From Chloroflexota bacterium (GTDB lineage: Bacteria > Chloroflexota > Dehalococcoidia > Tepidiformales > Tepidiformaceae): a stretch of 5,006 nucleotides of DNA. Numbering within the stretch: position 1 is the first letter of the stretch; each line of letters opens with the position of its first letter. The notes under the pieces are model-generated. The model ran no database searches. It was not told the origin of the DNA and worked only from the letters and a program-made list of their open reading frames with translations. Positions 1 through 4,907 of the stretch are shown one piece after another. Where the stretch lies: NCBI GenBank assembly GCA_025350285.1, contig JANXYE010000142.1, positions 1-5,006 on the forward strand, written 5' to 3'. Both the position numbers and the translations under genes were made by a program.

Positions 1-79
1 GAGCGAACGGAGGAGTCCAGCATCGCTCAACGTAGAATTTTCGTGGAAAGTAGGCGGACTTGGAGGTCGGCTCGCGCAT
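1..79 (-). CDS. Possible 5' end of an unrecognised gene, cut by the window edge
   Basis: An ATG at 79-77 opens 26 codons that continue without a stop to the left edge. The peptide starts MREPTSKSAYFPRKF. A purine-rich GGGAG stretch lies about 9 nt upstream, and an in-frame TAA occurs further upstream, so this ATG would be the first available start. The first codons end mostly in G or C, as in the neighbouring genes, but later ones do not, which weakens the case. No family is recognised. It would be co-directional with and downstream of the CoA-transferase gene at 269. Chance openness is a real alternative at this length, so confidence is low. Confidence 0.25.
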   Translation of the reverse strand, partial: MREPTSKSAYFPRKFYVERCWTPPFA

Positions 80-268
80 GTACTTCTTCTCCCTGACAGC
101 TACGCATTAGGCTGCACGGCGATTGAATCGCGCAGGCGCCACCACCGTAGTCCGGCGGCAATCCAGCCGTAAAGAGGCGTTCTCGTACAACCGTACAAGT
201 CCGGCTGAAATCGTCAGGAACTGTCGCGAATCGACGCGCGGGGAGGTGACGGCGGGCACGGAACGCAC
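80..268. other. Intergenic stretch with no recognised gene
   Basis: This lies downstream of the stop of the CoA-transferase at 269 and upstream of the possible start at 79. I see no protein family in any frame, no tRNA cloverleaf and no hairpin followed by a T tract on the minus strand. Only weak structure is visible: a 6-bp inverted pair CAGCCG (164-169) / CGGCTG (202-207), and the short direct repeat AGTCCGGC near 149 and 199. Where the minus-strand transcript ends is not evident. Confidence 0.5.
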
Positions 269-1525
269 CTACCAGAGGATCTCCGCCGCCATCAGGTCCG
301 CGATTTCGTCGGCTGTCAGGCCGAGGATGCGCTCGCAGACTTCGTAGGTGTGCTCGCCCATGAGCGGCGCGGGGCCAGTGTGGTAGCCGGGTGTCTTGCC
401 CAGGCGGGCGGCTGGGCCGTCGTGCGCCGAACGGCCCGCTTCCGGGTGGTCAATGTACTGGTAGTAGCCGCGGGCGCGCATGTGCTCGTCTTTATCGAGG
501 ATGTCCTGGGCGTTCTGGACGACCCCGGCGGGCACGCCCCGCGCCTGGAGGGACGCCATCAGATCCTCGGCATGCCACCGGCGGGTCCATTCGGAGATGG
601 CCGCTTCGAGCGCGTCCTCGTTCGCTTTGCGTGCCGGGAATGATGAGAAGCGCGGGTCCGTGTGCGCCTCCGGGTGGCCGAGGATGTCGCACATGGCGGC
701 GAAGACGTCCTGGCTGTGCAGCGAAATCGCCACCCAGCGGTCCGGCGAGCCGACCGAGGTCTCATCATCGGCGCAGCGAAAGACTCCGTGCGGCGCCATG
801 ATCGGGCTGCGGTTGCCGGTGCGGGTCTGGACCGTGCCGTTCGCGAGGTAGTCTTCGGCGGCGGTGCCGAGGGTGTTCACGACGGATTCGAGTTGCGCCA
901 GTTCGACGAGCTGGCCCTTGCCGGTGCGGTTGCGGTGGCGCAGCGCCGCGAGAATCGCCGTCACGGTGTGCCCGGGGTTGATCACGTAGTCCGGGTAGTT
1001 CGTGCCGACGCCGATCGGCGGACGCGCCGGGAAGCCGGACATCTCGCTGATGCCCACGACCGGGGTCAGCACGGCGCCGAATCCGAGGAAGTCTTTGTGC
1101 GGGCCCCAGAGCCCCTGCATCGGGGCGTAGGCCGCGATAATGCGCGGATTGATCGCGCTGATCTGTTCGTAGCGCAGGTTCCACTTGTCGATCACGCGGG
1201 GCGTGAAGTTGGTGAGGAAGATGTCCGACTTCTCGATCAGCCGGATGGCCAGTTCCTGGCCCTTCTCCGTGTTGAGGTTCAGTTGGAACGAAAGCTTGCC
1301 CGCGTTGAAGTTGTTGAAGTAGCCGGAGACGTTGTAGCCGCCCTTGAAGCCGCCGTCGCTGTTCGTGGCGAAGGGGTGGGCGACGCGCAGGCTATCGACC
1401 TTCGCGAGCGACTCCACGCGCACGACTTCGGCCCCGAACGTGCAGAGCGTCTGGCCCGCGATTGGGCCCGCGCCGAACCACGAGAAATCGGCCACTCTGA
1501 GGCCATCTAACGGTCGTTTCGACAT
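269..1525 (-). CDS. CaiB/BaiF family (type III) CoA-transferase, catalytic Asp present
   Basis: This is a 418-residue protein, normal for the type III (CaiB/BaiF/formyl-CoA transferase) family. These cytoplasmic, usually dimeric enzymes move CoA from an acyl-CoA donor to a free carboxylic acid through an aspartyl-CoA intermediate. Visible family marks are the N-terminal LDGLRVADFS, the Rossmann-like GAEVVRVES (31-39), NAGKLSFQLNL (74-84), the PDYVINPGH segment with Asp179 as the likely catalytic residue, TGKGQLVELAQ (201-211), DPRF (290-293), GVPAGVV (330-336) and a C-terminal LMGEHTYEV. The start is supported by a GGAGG with 7-nt spacing, and the stop is TAG. It is the last gene of the minus-strand cluster, 81 nt after the other CoA-transferase. 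The two paralogues differ strongly, so this is not a recent duplication. The substrate is unknown: carnitine, bile acid, oxalate, succinate and many other acids are used by relatives, so no gene symbol is given. Confidence 0.93.
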   Translation of the reverse strand: MSKRPLDGLRVADFSWFGAGPIAGQTLCTFGAEVVRVESLAKVDSLRVAHPFATNSDGGFKGGYNVSGYFNNFNAGKLSFQLNLNTEKGQELAIRLIEKSDIFLTNFTPRVIDKWNLRYEQISAINPRIIAAYAPMQGLWGPHKDFLGFGAVLTPVVGISEMSGFPARPPIGVGTNYPDYVINPGHTVTAILAALRHRNRTGKGQLVELAQLESVVNTLGTAAEDYLANGTVQTRTGNRSPIMAPHGVFRCADDETSVGSPDRWVAISLHSQDVFAAMCDILGHPEAHTDPRFSSFPARKANEDALEAAISEWTRRWHAEDLMASLQARGVPAGVVQNAQDILDKDEHMRARGYYQYIDHPEAGRSAHDGPAARLGKTPGYHTGPAPLMGEHTYEVCERILGLTADEIADLMAAEILW

Positions 1526-1532
1526 CCTGGTT

Positions 1533-1537
1533 CCTCC
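1533..1537 (-). promoter_or_regulatory. Ribosome binding site GGAGG for the CoA-transferase at 1525
   Basis: The minus strand reads GGAGGAACCAGG and then ATG. This is a near-consensus Shine-Dalgarno sequence with 7 nt to the start codon. It fixes the start at 1525. Confidence 0.85.
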
Positions 1538-1606
1538 AATCCATCAAGCATCCGATCATGCACCAGAAAACATCCTTGGCGGTCCTGGCGTCTGGCGGCA
1601 GAGCGT

Positions 1607-2830
1607 TCAAATCGGACCGAGCACCTCAGCCGTGTGCTCACCCAGGCGCGGCGGGCGGGCGATGACGGCCGGCGTTTCGCTCAGGCGGTAGGGCGGGCCC
1701 ATGAACTCAATCGTCGCTCCGAGGTAGTCGAACGGCATTGGCTGATACCAGTCGCGGGCGCGGAGCTGGGTGTTTTCGGCGAGGTCTTTCGGCGTGGAAA
1801 CGATGCCCACGAGCAGCCGCCGGCTCTGGCCCTCTTCGTAAGCTTCGCGGGCCGGCATCGAGGCGATGAAGCGACGAAGCACGCCCTGAATGTGCTCCAT
1901 GAGCGGCGCCGATTCGGCAACGGATTGGGGCGAGCCGATGATCTGCGTGATCATCCCCATCGTCAGCTTGTGCGTGAACGACGCGTACGGTTCTTCGTCG
2001 AGGTCTTCGGCCAGGCCCTTTTCGCGCATCCAATCGACGAGCTCGGGGAAGTCCGCGCCGCCGGGGGCGACAACGAGCAGAGAGACCCAGCCGTCCTTCG
2101 CCTGGTAGACGCCAGCGCCGGGGAGCCGTACGGGGAGCATCCCGAGTTCGCCCGTGCGCACCCGGTTGCGCTTCTGGAAGTCCCAGGTGCCCATCGCCGT
2201 CTCCTGGGACATGGAAAGCGCTTCCTGGGCCGAGACATCGACAAGCTGGCCTTCGCCGGTGGCTTCCGCATGGAGCAGCGCAAGCAGGGTCCCCTGGGAG
2301 GCGTGGAGGCTGGCCGAGATGTTCGCCTGGTTGCCGTAGATGATGTTCGGCGGGTCGGCGAGTTCGCCCGCCAGCGTCATAATCCCGCCCATCGCCTGGC
2401 CGATGATATCGGTGTAGGCATATCCAGCGTGGGGGCCTGTCTGGCCGAAGCCGGTGACCGATGTGTAGACCAGGGAAGGCTTTTCGGCGCTGAGCGCATC
2501 ATAGCCAAGCCCGCGGGCAGCCAGGTAACCGACCGGCCGGTCTTCGAGCACGACGTCAGCGCTCAGGGCGAGCGTTCGGGCTGAGCGGCGTCCAGCTTCA
2601 GTATCGAGGTCAAGCACCACGGACTTCTTCGAAGTGTTGTGCACCCAGAAGGCGATCGACGTATCGGGGCCTTCGACGCCGTTGTAGAAAGGCGGCGTCA
2701 TCCGCTGGATGCCCCCGCCCGGCGGCTCGACCTTGATCACCTCGGCCCCGAGGTCGCCGAGGAGGCGTCCGCAGTACGAGCCGATCTCGTCGCAAAACTC
2801 GACCACACGGACGCCTTCGAGAGCCTTCAT
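1607..2830 (-). CDS. CaiB/BaiF family (type III) CoA-transferase-like protein lacking the usual catalytic Asp
   Basis: This is a 407-residue protein of family-typical length. It opens with MKALEGVRVVEFC, followed by LGDLGAEVIKVEPPGG (24-39), HNTSKKSVVLDL (64-75), TGFGQTGP (126-133), QAMGGIMTLAG (145-155), TGEGQLVDVSAQEA (191-204) and the C-terminal signature RLGEHTAEVL (395-404). These place it firmly in the family. In formyl-CoA transferase the nucleophile lies ten residues before the GILAAL helix. Counting back from GTLLAL here gives Asn170 (segment GNQANISASLH), so the aspartyl-CoA chemistry may be absent or altered. A longer reading frame reaches back to 2935, but a GGAGG ideally placed for the ATG at 2830 and the family N-terminus favour the shorter form. 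It is the middle gene of the cluster, 146 nt after the flavoprotein and 81 nt before the second CoA-transferase. It may also have its own promoter at 2857-2862. The stop is TGA. The substrate is unknown. Confidence 0.92.
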   Translation of the reverse strand: MKALEGVRVVEFCDEIGSYCGRLLGDLGAEVIKVEPPGGGIQRMTPPFYNGVEGPDTSIAFWVHNTSKKSVVLDLDTEAGRRSARTLALSADVVLEDRPVGYLAARGLGYDALSAEKPSLVYTSVTGFGQTGPHAGYAYTDIIGQAMGGIMTLAGELADPPNIIYGNQANISASLHASQGTLLALLHAEATGEGQLVDVSAQEALSMSQETAMGTWDFQKRNRVRTGELGMLPVRLPGAGVYQAKDGWVSLLVVAPGGADFPELVDWMREKGLAEDLDEEPYASFTHKLTMGMITQIIGSPQSVAESAPLMEHIQGVLRRFIASMPAREAYEEGQSRRLLVGIVSTPKDLAENTQLRARDWYQPMPFDYLGATIEFMGPPYRLSETPAVIARPPRLGEHTAEVLGPI

Positions 2831-2835
2831 ATACT

Positions 2836-2840
2836 CCTCC
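2836..2840 (-). promoter_or_regulatory. Ribosome binding site GGAGG that decides the start at 2830
   Basis: The minus strand reads ATGGAGGAGTATATG. The GGAGG lies 5 nt before the second ATG (2830) and overlaps the first one (2842). Translation from 2830 is therefore much more likely than from 2842 or from the distant in-frame ATG at 2935. Confidence 0.85.
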
Positions 2841-2846
2841 ATCGCG

Positions 2847-2891
2847 CGGTCCAGAGAGTCTAGCCGCCAAGCGGCCAAGCGGACCAAGCGG
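2847..2891 (-). repeat. Repeat copy A: three CCGCTTGG octamers plus tail
   Basis: On the minus strand, three CCGCTTGG units (2884-2891, 2875-2882, 2867-2874, with one extra T between the first two) are followed by CGGC, TAGACT, CTCTGG and ACCG. Copies B (2944-2985) and C (4261-4302) on the plus strand share both the octamer rhythm and the tail (CTTGGCGGC, ACT, CAGG or CTGG, CCG). This copy faces copy B and lies just upstream of the start at 2830. Confidence 0.75.
2857..2862 (-). promoter_or_regulatory. Candidate -10 box TAGACT for the CoA-transferase at 2830
   Basis: TAGACT fits the TAnnnT pattern and lies 26 nt before the start codon, leaving room for a leader of about 20 nt containing the GGAGG. 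It shares TAnACT with the candidate -10 boxes of the flavoprotein gene (TATACT) and pyrD (TACACT). No good -35 hexamer is seen; the octamer array at 2867-2891 occupies that zone. The best partial match is TTGGTC with a 19-nt spacer. It would give the two CoA-transferase genes an internal promoter. This is inference from pattern alone. Confidence 0.4.
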
Positions 2892-2969
2892 TGGAATTGA
2901 CGGGTGGTGCGCGCGATGTCGCGTCGGACTCCCAACGCGACAACCTTGGCCGCTTGGCCCCTTGGCGGC
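2863..2969. repeat. Long inverted repeat (intercistronic hairpin) formed by repeat copies A and B
   Basis: Positions 2863-2882 are complementary to 2950-2969 at 19 of 20 bases; C2872 opposite C2960 is the only mismatch. After a bulged A2883 the stem continues with CCAAG 2884-2888 against CTTGG 2945-2949. Inside the loop, GTCGCGT (2918-2924) pairs perfectly with ACGCGAC (2935-2941) around a 10-nt loop. In RNA from the minus strand this would be a very stable branched hairpin between the flavoprotein stop (2977) and the CoA-transferase start (2830). No T tract follows it, so it is not a textbook intrinsic terminator. It could stabilise or separate the two messages, or simply reflect two facing repeat copies. 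Confidence 0.8.
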
Positions 2970-2985
2970 CAACTGCTCAGGCCGG
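2944..2985 (+). repeat. Repeat copy B: three CTTGG octamers plus tail, overlapping the flavoprotein stop
   Basis: CTTGG cores occur at 2945, 2953 and 2961, exactly 8 nt apart, followed by CGGCCAACT and a tail ending CAGGCCGG. Positions 2953-2974 are identical to 4270-4291 of copy C (22 of 22). The tail crosses the TGA stop (2979-2977) of the flavoprotein gene, so the repeat contributes that gene's last codons or abuts them. It runs opposite to copy A. Confidence 0.75.
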
Positions 2986-4137
2986 GACCGCCTGCACGGT
3001 GGCGGGGAGCTTACGGGCGAGGATGTCGGCCGCCTGGGCGACCATGTCGTGGAGGATGTCGGCCGCCGGGCGGGAACTCTTGAGCAGGCCCGCAACCTGG
3101 CCGGCCGCGTTCATCAGGTATTCGGTCTTGCCGGCCTTTCGTACCGAATAGAGCAGGTCGGCCACGAGGACGCCCTGCAGGCCCATGGGCAAGGCGGCGA
3201 TTCCAGCGGCATCCCACGCTTCGATGAGCGGGTTCGTGATGTTCCGCATCGTCTTACCGGAATAGAGCTTCGTGATGCGCGTGTCCTCGTCCATGGCGGC
3301 GAGGATGCGCTCCTTCTGGATGTCTGGCTGGTTCGCTTCGTTCGAAACGAGGAAGGCGGTGCCGCACCAGACGCCGATGGCGCCGAGCGCGAGGGCGGCG
3401 GCGAGGCCGCGCCCATCGCCGATGCCACCAGCGGCGACGACCGGCGTCGGCGCGACCGCATCGACAACCTGCGGGACGAGCACGAAGGTCGCGATGCGGC
3501 CGGTGTGTCCACCCGCCTCCGTGCCCTGGGCGACAACGACATCGACGCCGGAGGCGGCAACCCGCTTCGCGTTCTTCGTGTTGCCCACCAGCGAAAGAAC
3601 CTTCGTCCCGTTGGCCTTCAGGCGTTCGACGAACGGCCCGGGGTTGCCCAGCCCGGCGGCGAAGACCGGGATCTTCTCTTCGATAACGACTTCCATCTGG
3701 TCGTCGCTCATGCCAGCGCCGGCACGGCGATTGGCGAGCGGGTTCGGCGTGTTGGGCGCTTCAAGCCATTCGATGCCGAGCGATTCGGCGATCTTCTTGA
3801 GGCCGTCGCGGGTCTCTTTCGGGACCAGGTCGCGTGGGTCGCGCGGGAGTTCGCCGCTGGCCGCGCCGCCCATGAAGTTCGATGGCAGCAGGAGATCGAC
3901 GCCGAACGGCTTGTTCGTCATCGCCCGGACCTTGTTAATCTCGGCGCGGAGGGCGTCCGGAGAGAAGCCGGCGCCGCCGATAACGCCAAGGCCGCCAGCG
4001 TTCGAAACGGCGGCCGCGAGTTCGGCAACCGCGGCCGGGGCGGCGCCGCCGCCTACGGGGCCCATCCCCGCGGAGATGACCGGGTATTCGATGCCGAGGA
4101 GGTCGCAAAGGGCCGTACGGAGGATGGGTCTCGCCAT
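2977..4137 (-). CDS. Nitronate monooxygenase / 2-nitropropane dioxygenase-like FMN protein (possibly NADH:quinone reductase)
   Basis: This is a 386-residue TIM-barrel flavoprotein. Visible family marks are GIEYPVISAGMGP (15-27) at the first strand, SNAGGLGVIGG (45-55), PFGVDLLLP (77-85), AQGTEAGGHTGR (203-214) with the active-site-type His211, and the FMN-phosphate loop AAGGIGDGRGLAAALALGA (235-253), followed by VWCGTAFL. Relatives oxidise alkyl nitronates such as propionate-3-nitronate, but others with the same motifs are NADH:quinone reductases (the Pseudomonas PA1024 type) or FabK enoyl-ACP reductases. The length is greater than FabK, with an extra segment around 85-150 and a helical C-terminus. 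The ATG at 4137 is chosen because the family N-terminus begins there and a GAGG lies 6 nt upstream. The frame extends to 4314, but that part translates tandem repeats. It is the first gene of the minus-strand cluster. The family is certain; the reaction is not. Confidence 0.87.
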   Translation of the reverse strand: MARPILRTALCDLLGIEYPVISAGMGPVGGGAAPAAVAELAAAVSNAGGLGVIGGAGFSPDALRAEINKVRAMTNKPFGVDLLLPSNFMGGAASGELPRDPRDLVPKETRDGLKKIAESLGIEWLEAPNTPNPLANRRAGAGMSDDQMEVVIEEKIPVFAAGLGNPGPFVERLKANGTKVLSLVGNTKNAKRVAASGVDVVVAQGTEAGGHTGRIATFVLVPQVVDAVAPTPVVAAGGIGDGRGLAAALALGAIGVWCGTAFLVSNEANQPDIQKERILAAMDEDTRITKLYSGKTMRNITNPLIEAWDAAGIAALPMGLQGVLVADLLYSVRKAGKTEYLMNAAGQVAGLLKSSRPAADILHDMVAQAADILARKLPATVQAVPA

Positions 4138-4143
4138 GTGAAG

Positions 4144-4147
4144 CCTC
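4144..4147 (-). promoter_or_regulatory. Ribosome binding site GAGG for the flavoprotein gene
   Basis: The minus strand reads AGCGAGGCTTCAC followed by ATG. GAGG lies 6 nt from the start codon at 4137. It is weaker than the GGAGG sites of the two CoA-transferase genes. Confidence 0.6.
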
Positions 4148-4169
4148 GCTGTTGTGTGTTGTGGGCCGC

Positions 4170-4175
4170 AGTATA
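4170..4175 (-). promoter_or_regulatory. Candidate -10 box TATACT of the flavoprotein gene
   Basis: TATACT (one change from TATAAT) lies 32 nt before the ATG at 4137, predicting a leader of about 25 nt that includes the GAGG. The expected -35 zone, 16-18 nt upstream, falls inside the GAACTCG heptamer array and contains no TTGACA-like hexamer. This probably drives the whole minus-strand cluster. Confidence 0.55.
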
Positions 4176-4177
4176 CG

Positions 4178-4211
4178 CGAGTCCGAGTTCCGAGTTCCGA
4201 GTTCCGAGTTC
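4178..4211 (-). repeat. Heptamer tandem repeat upstream of the flavoprotein promoter
   Basis: On the plus strand, four perfect CGAGTTC units (4184-4211) are preceded by a degenerate 6-nt unit CGAGTC (4178-4183). Read along the minus strand this is (GAACTCG)n, ending 2 nt before TATACT. The same heptamer as AGAACTC occurs twice upstream of pyrD, in the same orientation relative to the gene served. Copy number may vary between strains. Confidence 0.85.
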
Positions 4212-4260
4212 CCAATCTCCCTGTCCTCAGTCCCCATCTCAGGACGACCCTGATCCCCCA

Positions 4261-4302
4261 ACTTGGACACTTGGCCCCTTGGCGGCCAACTCTCCAGGCC
4301 GG
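4261..4302 (+). repeat. Repeat copy C: three CTTGG octamers plus tail, abutting the permease remnant
   Basis: CTTGG cores at 4262, 4270 and 4278 (8-nt spacing) are followed by CGGCCAACTCTCCAGGCCGG. This is the direct-repeat partner of copy B, with 22 identical bases at 4270-4291, so copies B and C bracket the flavoprotein gene about 1.3 kb apart. CTTGGAC (4262-4268) and GTCCAAG (4309-4315) form a 7-bp inverted pair around it. Recognisable permease sequence starts about 20 nt downstream. Confidence 0.75.
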
Positions 4303-4324
4303 CCCGCTGTCCAAGCGTTAACTC

Positions 4325-4702
4325 GTGGCGCCGCGCATCTCGCTCATCCTCGGGCGGATGGCGGCGGATGGGGTTCGCGGCTTCGTCCTCAGCCTTGTGA
4401 TTTTGATCGTCGGGTTCGCGGCCGGGACCGGGCGGAGCGTTGGTACTGCTTGCGATAGGGACCGTGTTTTCGCTCGCCTACTCGGGACTCGGGGTCTCCC
4501 TCGCTCTGAAGACGGCGAGCAACCAGGCGGTCCAGCTCAGCTTCCTGCTCTTCTTCCCGCTCATCTTTCTTTCGCTTGCCTTCGCGCCGAAGGAGGTCTT
4601 CTCCGGCTGGCTTGAGTTCCTCGCCACCATCAATCCGATCACGTACGTGCTCGAAGGCTGCCGCTCGCTCGTGCTCGAAGGCTGGGACGCGGCCGCCCTG
4701 GC
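4325..4702 (+). pseudogene. ABC-2 type transporter permease remnant, 5'-truncated and frameshifted
   Basis: The first frame (GTG at 4325) reads APRISLILGRMAADGVRGF and then LSLVILIVGFAAG, which resembles the middle of DrrB/ABC-2 permeases. Between about 4420 and 4437 the similarity moves to another frame: GALVLLAIGTVFSLAY, SGLGVSLALKTAS, then FFPLIFLSLAFAP, GWLEFLATINPITYV and LEGCRSLVLEGW. The latter is the typical C-terminal half with the FP.IFLS.AF.P and NP.TY motifs. The N-terminal half, about 90-100 residues in the family, is missing, and a TAA stands at 4319-4321. After about 4702 the sequence no longer resembles the last membrane helix. The intact protein would be the membrane subunit of a drug or polysaccharide exporter with a separate ATPase; neither is present here. 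A sequencing or assembly error could explain the frameshift but not the missing ends. Confidence 0.75.
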
Positions 4703-4748
4703 GCCGCCCGCCTGGCTGAGCGTTCCCCCAAAGACCGCTCCGTATCCG

Positions 4749-4806
4749 TCGCGGCCAGGATTGGCATCGCGAATCAAGAGTCGGCGGGCGGCGATCCTGG
4801 CCGCGA
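4749..4806. repeat. Perfect 13-bp inverted repeat between the permease remnant and pyrD
   Basis: TCGCGGCCAGGAT (4749-4761) is exactly complementary to ATCCTGGCCGCGA (4794-4806), with a 32-nt loop. No T tract follows on either strand, so it is not a canonical intrinsic terminator, though it could slow readthrough into pyrD. The ends could also be those of a tiny non-autonomous mobile element, but no target-site duplication is evident. A smaller hairpin, GAACGA (4812-4817) / TCGTTC (4823-4828), lies just downstream. I see no gene in 4703-4873. Confidence 0.7.
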
Positions 4807-4873
4807 GTGGCGAACGAGCGGTTCGTTCACGCCCGTGCCACGCTGGAGCCAAGCGAAATCTGACAGCCACTCC

Positions 4874-4887
4874 AGAACTCAGAACTC
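4874..4887 (+). repeat. Two-unit heptamer tandem repeat upstream of pyrD
   Basis: AGAACTC occurs twice in perfect tandem, ending 7 nt before the TACACT box. It is the same heptamer (GAACTCA versus GAACTCG) and has the same orientation relative to the gene as the array upstream of the flavoprotein gene. CTGACA at 4860-4865 resembles a -35 box but lies 29 nt from the -10 box because the repeat sits between them. Confidence 0.65.
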
Positions 4888-4891
4888 ACAA

Positions 4892-4900
4892 TGGTACACT
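4892..4900 (+). promoter_or_regulatory. Candidate extended -10 (TGGTACACT) of pyrD, predicting a leaderless message
   Basis: TG-n-TACACT matches the extended -10 form, which can work without a -35 box. The -10 box ends at 4900 and the ATG begins at 4908, so transcription starting about 7 nt downstream of the box would begin at or next to the A of ATG. The GAGG at 4902-4905 is only 2 nt from the ATG, too close for a normal Shine-Dalgarno sequence and probably partly outside the transcript. Confidence 0.5.
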
Positions 4901-4907
4901 TGAGGCG

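Noticed and set aside
662..1510. Plus-strand open frame of 282 codons opposite the CoA-transferase at 269-1525
   Set aside because: It is antisense to a clearly recognisable CaiB/BaiF gene, its translation is rich in Arg, Val and Ala with no family features, and it is a common by-product of high GC.
1571..1600. Fourth copy of the octamer element in the gap between the two CoA-transferase genes
   Set aside because: CTTGGCGG is followed by degenerate TGGCG units, but the spacing and the tail do not match copies A-C, so it is too weak to call.
1634..2584. Plus-strand open frame of 316 codons opposite the second CoA-transferase
   Set aside because: The minus strand carries a full CoA-transferase with all family motifs except the Asp; the plus-strand product shows no domain and has no convincing ribosome site.
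2831..2935. N-terminal extension of the CoA-transferase from an ATG at 2935
   Set aside because: It would translate one arm of the long hairpin and the candidate promoter, while GGAGG and the family N-terminus support 2830.
4178..4211. CRISPR-like array
   Set aside because: The units are only 7 nt, directly adjacent and without spacers, so this is a simple tandem repeat.
4138..4314. N-terminal extension of the flavoprotein from an ATG at 4314
   Set aside because: The extra 59 residues translate repeat copy C, the heptamer array and the presumed promoter; family similarity and a ribosome site start at 4137.
2962..4458. Plus-strand open frame of 498 codons opposite the flavoprotein
   Set aside because: It runs antisense through the whole flavoprotein gene, through the heptamer repeats and into the permease remnant in the wrong frame, and has no recognisable domain.
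4749..4806. Intrinsic terminator or tRNA gene
   Set aside because: The stem is GC-rich but no T run follows on either strand, the loop is long, and no cloverleaf can be drawn.
4478..4870. Minus-strand open frame of 130 codons opposite the permease remnant
   Set aside because: The plus strand shows clear ABC-2 permease motifs here; the minus product has no family features.
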